NCBI RefSeq assembly: GCF_014078545.1
Contig: NZ_MU078723.1
Location: 62,001-126,000 of the forward strand
Length of the DNA stretch: 64,000 nucleotides
Reading direction: 5' to 3'
Source: Nitrosopumilus sp. b1
GTDB taxonomy: Archaea > Thermoproteota > Nitrososphaeria > Nitrososphaerales > Nitrosopumilaceae
Part shown: one piece after another, positions 1-6,199 of the stretch
How positions within the stretch are numbered: position 1 is the stretch's first letter
Layout of the letters: every line of letters begins with the position of its first letter
The notes under the pieces: model-generated
The model's database searches: none
Told to the model about the DNA's origin: nothing
What the model saw: only the letters and a program-made list of their open reading frames with translations
Position numbers and translations under genes: made by a program

Positions 1-198
1 AACGATTTTGGCATTTTCAGTTCTTTCTTTGAGTATTTCTTCCAATCTTTTATTTTGTGACATTTTATTCTTTGAAGCGATGATTTGAAAGTATTCATCA
101 TCAAGATCATTATTTGCTTGTAATCTCTTGATTATTTCAAATAAAATACCAATTACCTGTTTTTGGGCTTCAATTAATTCATCTTTTTCATCGGTCAA
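1..198 (-). CDS. Hypothetical protein, N-terminal part (runs off window edge)
   Basis: The reverse strand is open from a TTG at 198 to the window edge (66 codons). The visible part is charged and helical, starting (M)TDEKDELIEAQKQV, with heptad-like spacing that suggests a coiled coil. The TTG lies 9 nt after the stop of the HD-domain gene on the same strand, so the two are probably co-transcribed. No family is recognised and the C-terminus is not visible. A TTG start is the only reasonable choice, since the nearby ATG frame closes quickly. Confidence 0.5.
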   Translation of the reverse strand, partial: MTDEKDELIEAQKQVIGILFEIIKRLQANNDLDDEYFQIIASKNKMSQNKRLEEILKERTENAKIV

Positions 199-207
199 CT
201 TGAATAA

Positions 208-738
208 TTATTCTTCATATAACATGTTATTCAAAATTTCTTTTAGTTTGGGGTTTGTTATGTATGGCATTGAGGAATTCAAAAATTCCTGAATTAGTTT
301 TTTGTTTGTATGTTTAGAATATTGGATAGCTTGAATGGCCATTTCAAACTTGTCAATTTCGTGAACTATTAGTGATTCACTAGAAGATTTGTTTAGGTAT
401 TCTTTCCAAATTTCAAAATACTCCTTACTTAGTGAATCAGGTAGCTCTTGTAGGATGGCTTTGATAGTATTTTCTTCTAGTTCATTCTTGTTGATTTTGG
501 AAGCCTGTTCTGGGGTCAAATCCCCCGTTACAGATTCTGCTAAATCATGCAGTAAGGTCATTTTGATCATTTTGGTAGTATCAATTTTTAAAAAATCCCC
601 GAGAAACATAGCAATTACAGCCATAGAGTATGAATGGTCTGCAACAGATTCTGGATTAGTAAGATTAAGTTTGTCTATCCATCCCTGTCTAGGTATCGTT
701 TTTAGATTTAAAACATGCCGAAAAAATTTTGAAAGCAA
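208..738 (-). CDS. HD-domain phosphohydrolase, YfbR/HDDC2-like
   Basis: Soluble metal-dependent phosphohydrolase of the HD superfamily, probably acting on deoxynucleoside monophosphates as YfbR/HDDC2 enzymes do (family knowledge; substrate inferred). The sequence shows the family opening LKTIPRQGW, the first metal His in VADHSYSMA, the HD pair in LLHDLAESVTGD and a late Asp in HEIDKFEMA. The frame is open to an ATG at 837, but those extra 33 codons overlap a convincing C2H2 zinc-finger gene in another frame. A TTG at 738, one base after that gene's stop, gives 176 residues and begins where family members begin, so I chose it. Function at family level is secure; substrate is not. Confidence 0.8.
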   Translation of the reverse strand: MLSKFFRHVLNLKTIPRQGWIDKLNLTNPESVADHSYSMAVIAMFLGDFLKIDTTKMIKMTLLHDLAESVTGDLTPEQASKINKNELEENTIKAILQELPDSLSKEYFEIWKEYLNKSSSESLIVHEIDKFEMAIQAIQYSKHTNKKLIQEFLNSSMPYITNPKLKEILNNMLYEE

Positions 739-739
739 T

Positions 740-862
740 TTAGTATTTTCTGGTATCGCCTTCAAGTAAACCAGACCCGTGATGAATTCTATCAATGTGC
801 TTTGAAAGATCTTCTTTGTTTTCAAAAACAGAGTCACAGTAAGGACAAGCCTTTGAGGTCAT
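740..862 (-). CDS. C2H2 zinc-finger micro-protein (40 aa)
   Basis: A 40-residue frame starting MTSKACPYCDSVFENKEDL contains one classical C2H2 finger: C6-x2-C9-x12-H22-x4-H27. Such single-finger proteins are common in thaumarchaea and probably bind nucleic acid or protein (inference). Its stop (742-740) is one base before the TTG at 738 of the HD-domain gene, so the two look translationally coupled in one operon. It lies in a different frame from the upstream extension of the HD reading frame; the intact finger argues that this frame is the real one. No partner or target can be named. Confidence 0.7.
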   Translation of the reverse strand: MTSKACPYCDSVFENKEDLSKHIDRIHHGSGLLEGDTRKY

Positions 863-933
863 ACCTCAGAATCAAAATTACTTTATATTAAACGATTCGA
901 ACGAAATAATATCACCATTTTAAAATAAATCAT

Positions 934-1485
934 ATGAAAATTTATACAAAAACAGGCGACGATGGCACCACAGGACTTCAAAGTGGACCAAGAGTTTCTA
1001 AAACAGATTCACGGATAAAGGCATATGGAATAGTTGATGAAATCAACTCAATACTCGGAATTACCTTAACATACGATTTACAAGAAGATATCAAAAAAAT
1101 TCTTACCAGGATTCAGAATGAGTTGTTTGTTCTAGGATCTGATTTATCCAATCCAGATTTGAGTCATAAAAAAAATCGAATCAGTAAGGAAATGGTATCG
1201 AATTTAGAGCAAGATATTGATAGATTAGAAGAGAATCTCCCGGCATTAACAAATTTCATTTTACCAGGCGGAAATCGTGCTGCATCACAAATACATTTTT
1301 CCCGGACGGTGACAAGACGAGCAGAAATACAAACAGTTGAGTTGGCAGAAAATCAAGAAATCAATAAACTCTGTATAACGTACCTTAATCGTCTATCAGA
1401 TCTATTGTTTGTAATAGGCAGAACGATTAACAAACAAAATAATGTTTCAGATGTAATTTGGTCATCTGGAAAAGATACGCTTTAA
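934..1485 (+). CDS. pduO: Cob(I)yrinic acid a,c-diamide adenosyltransferase, PduO type
   Basis: Transfers the adenosyl group of ATP to cob(I)alamin, giving adenosylcobalamin; thaumarchaea need it for methylmalonyl-CoA mutase in carbon fixation (known pathway, not shown here). The 183-residue length fits PduO-type enzymes. Seen: the N-terminal ATP-binding motif KIYTKTGDDGTTGL, followed by YGIVDEINS, and the signature RTVTRRAEIQ with its conserved arginines near residue 130. It diverges from the zinc-finger/HD genes across a 71-nt AT-rich spacer. Its stop lies 26 nt before tRNA-Phe, so the tRNA promoter probably overlaps its 3' end. Confidence 0.93.
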   Translation: MKIYTKTGDDGTTGLQSGPRVSKTDSRIKAYGIVDEINSILGITLTYDLQEDIKKILTRIQNELFVLGSDLSNPDLSHKKNRISKEMVSNLEQDIDRLEENLPALTNFILPGGNRAASQIHFSRTVTRRAEIQTVELAENQEINKLCITYLNRLSDLLFVIGRTINKQNNVSDVIWSSGKDTL

Positions 1486-1511
1486 TGCCGCAGCTTAAAA
1501 AGGACGAATGT

Positions 1512-1585
1512 GCCAGGGTAGCTCAGCCCGGGAGAGCACTCGGCTGAAGACCGAGCTGTCGCGCGTTCAAATCCCGCCCCTGGCA
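1512..1585 (+). tRNA. tRNA-Phe (GAA)
   Basis: Cloverleaf found by eye: acceptor GCCAGGG/CCCTGGC with discriminator A, D arm GCTC/GAGC, anticodon stem CTCGG/CCGAG with loop CTGAAGA (anticodon GAA), and T loop TTCAAAT. CCA follows directly at 1586-1588, so the CCA end appears to be encoded. The T stem GCGCG/CCCGC has one C-C mismatch (1564/1574) where a G would be expected. No intron is seen. An AT-rich element near 1480-1486, overlapping the end of the upstream gene, is placed to serve as TATA box. Confidence 0.93.
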
Positions 1586-1646
1586 CCAAATCTCGGATCC
1601 TGCACAATATTTAATAACATCACATCCTCTTGTTTTTCCGACATTC

Positions 1647-1892
1647 ATGGTTGAAAAAAAATCTAAAAAGACATCTGCAAAAAAAACAAAGACTGAAACA
1701 AAATCTGCTAAAAAATCCAAACCTGCTAAAGCCCAATCAAAATCCAAAAAAACAAAAAACAAAGAAGAGCCTATTGAAGATTCAGGTTTAGTAATTGTAG
1801 AAGATGATTTGCAAATTGATAAGGAAAAAGAAAATGAAGAGAGAAGAGCATACCTAGAAGAAGCTCGTTCCCAAGAATCATTTGATGATTAA
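1647..1892 (+). CDS. Lysine-rich protein with acidic tail (81 aa)
   Basis: About the first 42 residues are almost only K, S, A, T and Q in repeated S/A-K-K units; the remainder is acidic (EEPIEDSGLVIVEDD, ending EEARSQESFDD). The split into a basic half and an acidic half resembles small nucleic-acid-binding or chromatin-associated proteins, but this is inference from composition only. It stands alone between tRNA-Phe and the Lrp-like genes. The ATG at 1647 is the natural start. No family is recognised. Confidence 0.65.
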   Translation: MVEKKSKKTSAKKTKTETKSAKKSKPAKAQSKSKKTKNKEEPIEDSGLVIVEDDLQIDKEKENEERRAYLEEARSQESFDD

Positions 1893-1927
1893 GTAATCTT
1901 TATCCAGTATGAGCATATTTAGATAAT

Positions 1928-2167
1928 ATGCGTGCATTATGTCTAGTCACAGTTAAACCCGGTAAAGTAGACATAGTTGTACAAGTACTAAAAAAGAAAA
2001 GAAAAATTGTAAAACAGATTATGGTGGTTACCGGAAGAGCAGATATTTGCACGTTACTTCAGGGAAGCATGGATGAGATAAATAACATGGTCATTGATTT
2101 TAAAAAAGTTAAAGAGATTGTCACAACAGAAACCCTAATCGAAGTCGAGGTGAATTTAGGTTGGTGA
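1928..2167 (+). CDS. Stand-alone Lrp/AsnC sensor (RAM) domain protein
   Basis: 79 residues covering only the beta-alpha-beta-beta-alpha-beta RAM ligand-binding fold of Lrp/AsnC regulators; the helix-turn-helix half is absent. The family pattern is visible: an opening strand MRALCLVTVKPGKV, the central GRADICTLLQGSMDEINNMV (matching the usual G-x-D...v...d...l) and a closing strand ETLIEVEV. Such proteins usually bind amino acids or similar effectors and assemble with full-length Lrp proteins. It overlaps the next gene, also a RAM domain, by 4 nt (GTGA), so the two may form a hetero-oligomer (inference). Confidence 0.85.
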   Translation: MRALCLVTVKPGKVDIVVQVLKKKRKIVKQIMVVTGRADICTLLQGSMDEINNMVIDFKKVKEIVTTETLIEVEVNLGW

Positions 2168-2379
2168 GAGCAGTAATCCTAGTGAAATCACCAAAAAAGC
2201 TTATTGCAGCCAGATTACGAAAAATAAAGTCAATCTACGATTCGTTTCCGGTCAGTGGACAATTTGATGCAGTTGCCTTTGTTGAAGTTAGTGATCTTGT
2301 AAAAATTAAACAAATTACCACAGAAATTCAAAAGATTTCTGGGGTAGAGCGAACTGAAACAATGATTGAAGTACAATAA
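2164..2379 (+). CDS. Stand-alone Lrp/AsnC sensor (RAM) domain protein
   Basis: About 71 residues, again a lone RAM fold: VRAVILVKSPKKLI, then the core SGQFDAVAFVEVSDLVKIKQI and the end strand TETMIEVQ. I chose the GTG at 2164, which forms a GTGA overlap with the stop of the upstream RAM gene; a TTG at 2161 is the alternative. The two proteins differ clearly in sequence, so they are not a fresh tandem duplicate. Role as an effector-binding partner of an Lrp-type regulator is inferred from the family. Confidence 0.83.
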   Translation: MRAVILVKSPKKLIAARLRKIKSIYDSFPVSGQFDAVAFVEVSDLVKIKQITTEIQKISGVERTETMIEVQ

Positions 2380-2415
2380 CAAAAAGCATTTAACGCTCAG
2401 GAGTACAGATAATAC

Positions 2416-2829
2416 GTGAACGTAAAGAAGGTAGGAAATGTCATTTTAGCTGTTAAAGACATTGACAAATCCTTAGAATTCTATCATGACAAGATTGGAT
2501 TACCTATAAAACGCCAAAGAAGATCTTGGGTAGATCTTGGCAGCACTGGGGCAATTTTGAGCCTTCATCCGGCATCACTCACAGCAGAACACATTGGAAG
2601 TTCTATTGAAAACGGGATAACCATAGGCTTTCTTGTGGGCGATGTTAAATCAGCAGTTGAAGAATTGCGTAGTAAAGGAGTTAAAATCCACAGAGAAATT
2701 GTTGAAAGAGAAGCTGGAAAAAATGCCATAGTTTTAGATCCCGATGATTATCTGGTATCATTATTTGAGCCAAACTTTGGAGACAAAGATCAACAAACTG
2801 GCGGATACCACGGATTTACACCAGCTTAA
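2416..2829 (+). CDS. VOC superfamily protein (glyoxalase/dioxygenase-like)
   Basis: 137 residues with the vicinal-oxygen-chelate beta-alpha-beta-beta-beta layout: VGNVILAVKDIDKSLEFYHDKIGLPI opens the first module and GFLVGDVKSAVEELRSKGV the second, ending AIVLDPDDYLVSLFEP. A canonical metal set is only partly recognisable: E157-type Glu is at FEP, while the first-strand His is replaced by Asn (GNV). It may therefore be a divergent enzyme or a binding protein rather than a glyoxalase I. GTG start at 2416. The substrate cannot be read from the sequence. Confidence 0.78.
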   Translation: MNVKKVGNVILAVKDIDKSLEFYHDKIGLPIKRQRRSWVDLGSTGAILSLHPASLTAEHIGSSIENGITIGFLVGDVKSAVEELRSKGVKIHREIVEREAGKNAIVLDPDDYLVSLFEPNFGDKDQQTGGYHGFTPA

Positions 2830-3212
2830 ATAATTTTTTTAATTTTTAAAATTAGTTTGTCAGGAGTCTTTTCTTTGTTATCTATAGAGACATAAAATGT
2901 AATCTTATTTTTTTGTAAAAGAATTATCGATACCTTTGCATGTTTTAAAACAACATACTCAAGGTTTCCTACTGCAGATGCTGCATTCTGTCTCAAAGTG
3001 ATTAGTGTTGACATTATGAAAAATTCATTTTTGACTTGTTCAGATTTTAAAAGTGGTTTAATTCCAGGCTTTACCATTCCAGTTAATGTTCTCCCGTATT
3101 CATTGATGACACCAGCATATCTGATATTGTCTGATACTTTCATGATATTCTGACATTGTTTTCTTAATTTTAGAATCGTGTCATTCCACTTGTCTTGAGG
3201 GGTTTTTACCAC
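2826..3212 (-). CDS. Conserved thaumarchaeal protein, paralogous to the gene at 19416
   Basis: About 128 residues of unknown function. A block IRYAGVINEYGRTLTGMVKPGIKPLL is followed by a hydrophobic beta-rich half. The same layout occurs in the protein at 19416-19778 (IRFAAVFDQWAQ...GGMREGVKSLL), so the two belong to one family, possibly a profilin/roadblock-like alpha-beta fold (weak inference). The frame is open to an ATG at 3251; I prefer the GTG at 3212 because an AT-rich promoter-like stretch lies between the two. Its 3' end overlaps the stop of the VOC gene by 4 nt on the opposite strand. Confidence 0.65.
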   Translation of the reverse strand: MVKTPQDKWNDTILKLRKQCQNIMKVSDNIRYAGVINEYGRTLTGMVKPGIKPLLKSEQVKNEFFIMSTLITLRQNAASAVGNLEYVVLKHAKVSIILLQKNKITFYVSIDNKEKTPDKLILKIKKII

Positions 3213-3283
3213 ATTTCTTCTTTGAGTGGAAATTATTAAGCATATTGCCAAAAAGATATCAAATATTGAAAAAATAGTTTGAT

Positions 3284-3475
3284 GTGTCAGTGGATTCTAT
3301 CAAAATAAAGATACATGTTCTTGTAAATTCACAAGCCAGAAATTATTTAGAGAGTCAAGAAAGATTGTTCATATCATCACTTTTAAAAAATTTAGAAAAT
3401 GACTGTAAAATCAAAGAAAAGGAGATTCAGTATTTTCAAGAAATCTATAACAAATATAGAAAATATTTTTCTTAA
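3284..3475 (+). CDS. Small hypothetical helical protein (63 aa)
   Basis: A GTG at 3284 opens 63 residues beginning VDSIKIKIHVLVNSQ, followed by two predicted amphipathic helices rich in Glu, Lys and Tyr (LFISSLLKNLENDCKIKEKE, IQYFQEIYNKYRKYF). No family is recognised. It diverges from the neighbouring minus-strand gene across 71 nt and its stop overlaps the 3' end of the next minus-strand gene by 4 nt, which is the usual tight convergent packing here. Coding status is likely but not certain. Confidence 0.45.
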   Translation: MSVDSIKIKIHVLVNSQARNYLESQERLFISSLLKNLENDCKIKEKEIQYFQEIYNKYRKYFS

Positions 3476-3849
3476 TGATTCGATTTAGATTGATTTACTT
3501 TTTCTAATTGTTTTTTTAATTCCTGATTTTCTTTTTGTAATTTGGAGTTTTCGGTTTGTAATGTCTCAATAGAGTTTTCTCTAGAGTATAGAGGGTGTCC
3601 AGGTGGAACAATTCCAGGATTGTTCATCTGCAATAAGCCTAGTGCCATATTATGATACATTTGTCGAAAATCTTCCAATTTAGGATTTAGAGATGTTCCG
3701 TGTTTTGTAAATTGTTTTTTGAATTCTGGTCGAATTGGAGATATTGGGTGTGTCAATCCAGGAGGAATTCTTGGAAAGTGGAGTGCAGGTAAATTATTTG
3801 GCCCCATTCCATATAGATTCATCATATGTTGAGTAATGTAATAATCCAT
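3472..3849 (-). CDS. Hypothetical protein with proline-rich part and C-terminal coiled coil
   Basis: About 125 residues. The N-terminal half is rich in Met, Pro and aromatic residues (LPALHFPRIPPGLTHPISPIRP); the last 35 residues form a clear coiled coil (ENSIETLQTENSKLQKENQELKKQLEKVNQ). No transmembrane segment and no recognised domain. I chose the ATG at 3849; two TTG codons just upstream are alternatives. The coiled coil suggests dimerisation or a partner protein (inference). Confidence 0.6.
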   Translation of the reverse strand: MDYYITQHMMNLYGMGPNNLPALHFPRIPPGLTHPISPIRPEFKKQFTKHGTSLNPKLEDFRQMYHNMALGLLQMNNPGIVPPGHPLYSRENSIETLQTENSKLQKENQELKKQLEKVNQSKSNH

Positions 3850-3989
3850 GTTCAACAAGAATCAGAGGGCTATTTTTGCTTTATTATTGATTTTTACATA
3901 TACCAAGAGGTGAAGAAGCTGTCATTTTTGCTCAAATCGAGCTGATCGCTGATCCTTATACCCCATGATATTTTGATCGCTGATACAAT

Positions 3990-4139
3990 ATGTCAGAAAA
4001 TATCACAAAGACATGTATGAGATGCAAAAGGAAAATTGTCGAAAAAGATTTGCATAAAATTGTTATTTATGTGGTTAATGAAAAATTTACAGAGCACCAC
4101 TACGAACACATAGAATGTCCAGATAGATTTACAGTCTAG
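3990..4139 (+). CDS. Zinc-binding micro-protein (49 aa)
   Basis: An ATG at 3990 opens 49 residues, MSENITKTCMRCKRKI..., with a CxxC at residues 9-12 and a later H-H...H...C set (EHHYEHIECPD) that could complete a zinc site. The stop at 4137-4139 overlaps the stop of the convergent cyclase gene. The stretch upstream has an AT-rich TATA-like element near 3895-3903 and two copies of GATCGCTGAT. Function unknown; the conserved pattern of cysteines and histidines is the only support for coding. Confidence 0.55.
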   Translation: MSENITKTCMRCKRKIVEKDLHKIVIYVVNEKFTEHHYEHIECPDRFTV

Positions 4140-4939
4140 TTGTGATGCTGATATACTTTGTAAATATTTCCAGTGGTTCTACTTCTGTATCTCCACTCGT
4201 GATTTTTCCATATCACTTCACTGAAAAACTTTTGAGAAGCTGGATGGATTCTTAAGTACACATCATCACCAATTAAAATTTGATTTGGTTTAGCAAGTGA
4301 TTGTATTTTTGCAGCAATATTCATTGGAGGACCCATCAAGTCTACTCGTGATTTCTTTTCGTCTGCACCATATCGAATTACTATGTTTTTTCCAAAGTCA
4401 ATCCCAATCTTTACTTTAAGATCGGGATAATCATATTGATTCAAAATTGGATTGATTCCTTTTTCTATAACAGTGATAATTGATTTTGCGCAGTTTATTG
4501 CATTATCAGATGCTCGAAGAGAGTTATCTTCTGCAACAAAATAACCAATAACTGCATCACCGACAAATTTTAACACATATCCATCATATTGCCTAATGAC
4601 AAAGGCCATCTCTTGAGCAAAAGAGCTAATTATTATTGCAAGTTTGTCTTCTGGCATCTCCAGAGTCATGGTAGTAGAACCCACTAAATCCACATACAAA
4701 ACAACCATGTCTATTCTAGAAAACACATGTTTTCTCAAAAATGCATCAGATTCATCAGGACTGCCTGAATACTCATATCCTTTCTTTAATGCAGCCCAAA
4801 CTCTCTTTTGAGTTTCTTTGATCAAAGTTTCAGAATCTACTACTAGCTCATTTTTTTTGCTAAGAAGCATATCAACTACATTTGGAGAACCTTGTTCTGA
4901 TTCATCGGAATTTTGTTCATCATGTTCTTTTTTTGACAT
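4136..4939 (-). CDS. Class III adenylate/guanylate cyclase-like protein
   Basis: Cytoplasmic nucleotide cyclase catalytic domain (CHD) in a 267-residue protein, preceded by about 75 residues of acidic, helical sequence without membrane segments. Seen: the metal-binding Asp84 in LYVDLVGSTT and Asp128 in KFVGDAVIGYF, the preceding Lys124, and Asp in RVDLMGPPMN. The transition-state Asn is present (PMNIAAK), but the usual Arg three to four residues later is Lys. The enzyme may thus be weak, altered or a sensor. It follows a zinc-ribbon micro-gene by 10 nt on the same strand, forming a probable operon. Confidence 0.88.
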   Translation of the reverse strand: MSKKEHDEQNSDESEQGSPNVVDMLLSKKNELVVDSETLIKETQKRVWAALKKGYEYSGSPDESDAFLRKHVFSRIDMVVLYVDLVGSTTMTLEMPEDKLAIIISSFAQEMAFVIRQYDGYVLKFVGDAVIGYFVAEDNSLRASDNAINCAKSIITVIEKGINPILNQYDYPDLKVKIGIDFGKNIVIRYGADEKKSRVDLMGPPMNIAAKIQSLAKPNQILIGDDVYLRIHPASQKFFSEVIWKNHEWRYRSRTTGNIYKVYQHHN

Positions 4940-4949
4940 AAACTATCAC

Positions 4950-5072
4950 CTATTCTAGTGGAAAATCCACGCCACAGATAGGGCATCTGCCTCGTTTTCC
5001 CTTATATTTATCATTGAAATATTGAACAATTTCAGCATTACAATTCCAACATACAATTTTTTCAATCTCCAA
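4950..5072 (-). CDS. Zinc-ribbon micro-protein (40 aa), upstream of the cyclase
   Basis: From a TTG at 5072 the frame encodes 40 residues with two knuckles, CWNC (residues 8-11) and CPIC (30-33), separated by 18 residues: a classical zinc ribbon. Its stop TAG is 10 nt before the ATG of the cyclase, so both are likely co-expressed. An AT-rich stretch at 5085-5105 precedes it. It may bind nucleic acid or the cyclase (inference). No ATG is available in frame, so the TTG start is the only option. Confidence 0.6.
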   Translation of the reverse strand: MEIEKIVCWNCNAEIVQYFNDKYKGKRGRCPICGVDFPLE

Positions 5073-5148
5073 TAATGAGTTACAGTGATTTTTCTATTTA
5101 AAACAATGTTCTTGAAAGATTTAATGTAGTATACACTATAGGATCATA

Positions 5149-5991
5149 ATGAGGCTAGGGAATAGATCAAATGACGAATTTATTCAATCATTAAACCGAA
5201 CTAATGAACAAATTCAGAATTCATTTTTACAGATTATTAAAGAATTAACCAATACAGTAAAAATCAAAGTTATGCTTGGAGATAGCACCATAACCGAACA
5301 ATCAACATTTGATCCTAAAAAGATAAGTGACTTTTACAAAAAAATTACCGAAAGTCTTGAAAATTGGCAAATTCAAGATATATCAATATCAAATAATGAA
5401 GATGTTAGAAGAATATTTACAAAATTCGAAACAAAGATTGGAAATTATATAATTTCAGGGCACTTATCCATACAATTTCACGTTTTATTGTACTATAGAC
5501 CGGATAATCGAGTAATAAAGATCCAAAAGGAGCTTGCAGATTTGATAGACAATACAAAGGATAAAGAAATTCAGCTTTCGGAGATGGGCGATGAATTTGT
5601 ATTATCAAAACTAAAAGAAATGGGATATACTAATTTAACACATCAGAATTTATTTGAAATTTTTTATGACAATGATGAATTAAGAGAGAAGATCTACAAT
5701 GAAGTTGAAGGAAAGACAGATGTGAATTTCAAAGAATTGTCTAATAAAAAGACCCAATTATTTAATGAATTGGATAGTTTCTTATTAGAAACATATCAAA
5801 CATCTCCAGTTTTAATTGATGATACAAAATTAATTGCCGGAGAAGAAGGTTGTCTCTGTACATTTGATTTGGAATTTGTAAAAAATAATGTTAAAGAAGG
5901 ATTATTTGATCCAAAAAAAATTTCAGAGAAAACTAAACAAGATATTTTTCAAACACTTGAACAGTTTTTACAAATTATATCCAAAAATTAA
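5149..5991 (+). CDS. Conserved hypothetical protein (280 aa)
   Basis: Soluble, charged 280-residue protein with no signal peptide or membrane segment. Segments with strand-helix alternation are seen at about 40-130 (VKIKVMLGDSTITEQSTFDPKKISDFYKKI), and the C-terminal half is mostly helical. The word FDPKKIS occurs twice (about residues 54-60 and 253-259), which hints at an internal duplication. It stands alone between the divergent zinc-ribbon/cyclase operon and a hairpin. I do not recognise a family. Confidence 0.7.
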   Translation: MRLGNRSNDEFIQSLNRTNEQIQNSFLQIIKELTNTVKIKVMLGDSTITEQSTFDPKKISDFYKKITESLENWQIQDISISNNEDVRRIFTKFETKIGNYIISGHLSIQFHVLLYYRPDNRVIKIQKELADLIDNTKDKEIQLSEMGDEFVLSKLKEMGYTNLTHQNLFEIFYDNDELREKIYNEVEGKTDVNFKELSNKKTQLFNELDSFLLETYQTSPVLIDDTKLIAGEEGCLCTFDLEFVKNNVKEGLFDPKKISEKTKQDIFQTLEQFLQIISKN

Positions 5992-6023
5992 TTTACACCA
6001 AATTATTTAAAATACTATTATCG

Positions 6024-6074
6024 GAGGATCAGCAAACTGAGGCGAGGTTTCCTCAAAGGGGAGAGCTGATCCTC
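6024..6074 (+). ncRNA. Stable stem-loop; candidate structured RNA or leader
   Basis: GAGGATCAGC (6024-6033) is matched perfectly by GCTGATCCTC (6065-6074), a 10-bp stem. Inside, TGAGG can pair with CCTCA, or GAGG with CCTC around TTT, so alternative inner hairpins exist. A later GGTTTGC (6091-6097) can also pair with GCAAAC next to the stem (6032-6037). A TATA-like TTATTTAAAAT lies about 20 nt upstream. It could be an H/ACA-like guide RNA, a 3' hairpin of the preceding gene or a leader of the threonine dehydratase gene; I cannot decide. Confidence 0.4.
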
Positions 6075-6199
6075 ACGACTTGATCTGATCGGTTTGCTCA
6101 AAGTATAAAAGATTTTCTTAGAATATCAATAAAATTTGAAAAAATATGCATGTAATATGAGAACAAGTAAAATATAGATGATTTAAGCGAATAGTTTTC

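Noticed and set aside
389-769. Open frame on the plus strand
   Set aside because: It is antisense to the HD-domain gene, whose metal-binding motifs are intact; composition has no sign of selection.
1523-1762. Open frame on the minus strand rich in F, D and V
   Set aside because: It is the mirror of the lysine-rich gene and runs through tRNA-Phe.
3905-3990. Possible C/D guide RNA with several CTGA words and two GATCGCTGAT copies
   Set aside because: No proper C box (RTGATGA) precedes them; the words are more simply a short direct repeat in the upstream region of the micro-gene at 3990.
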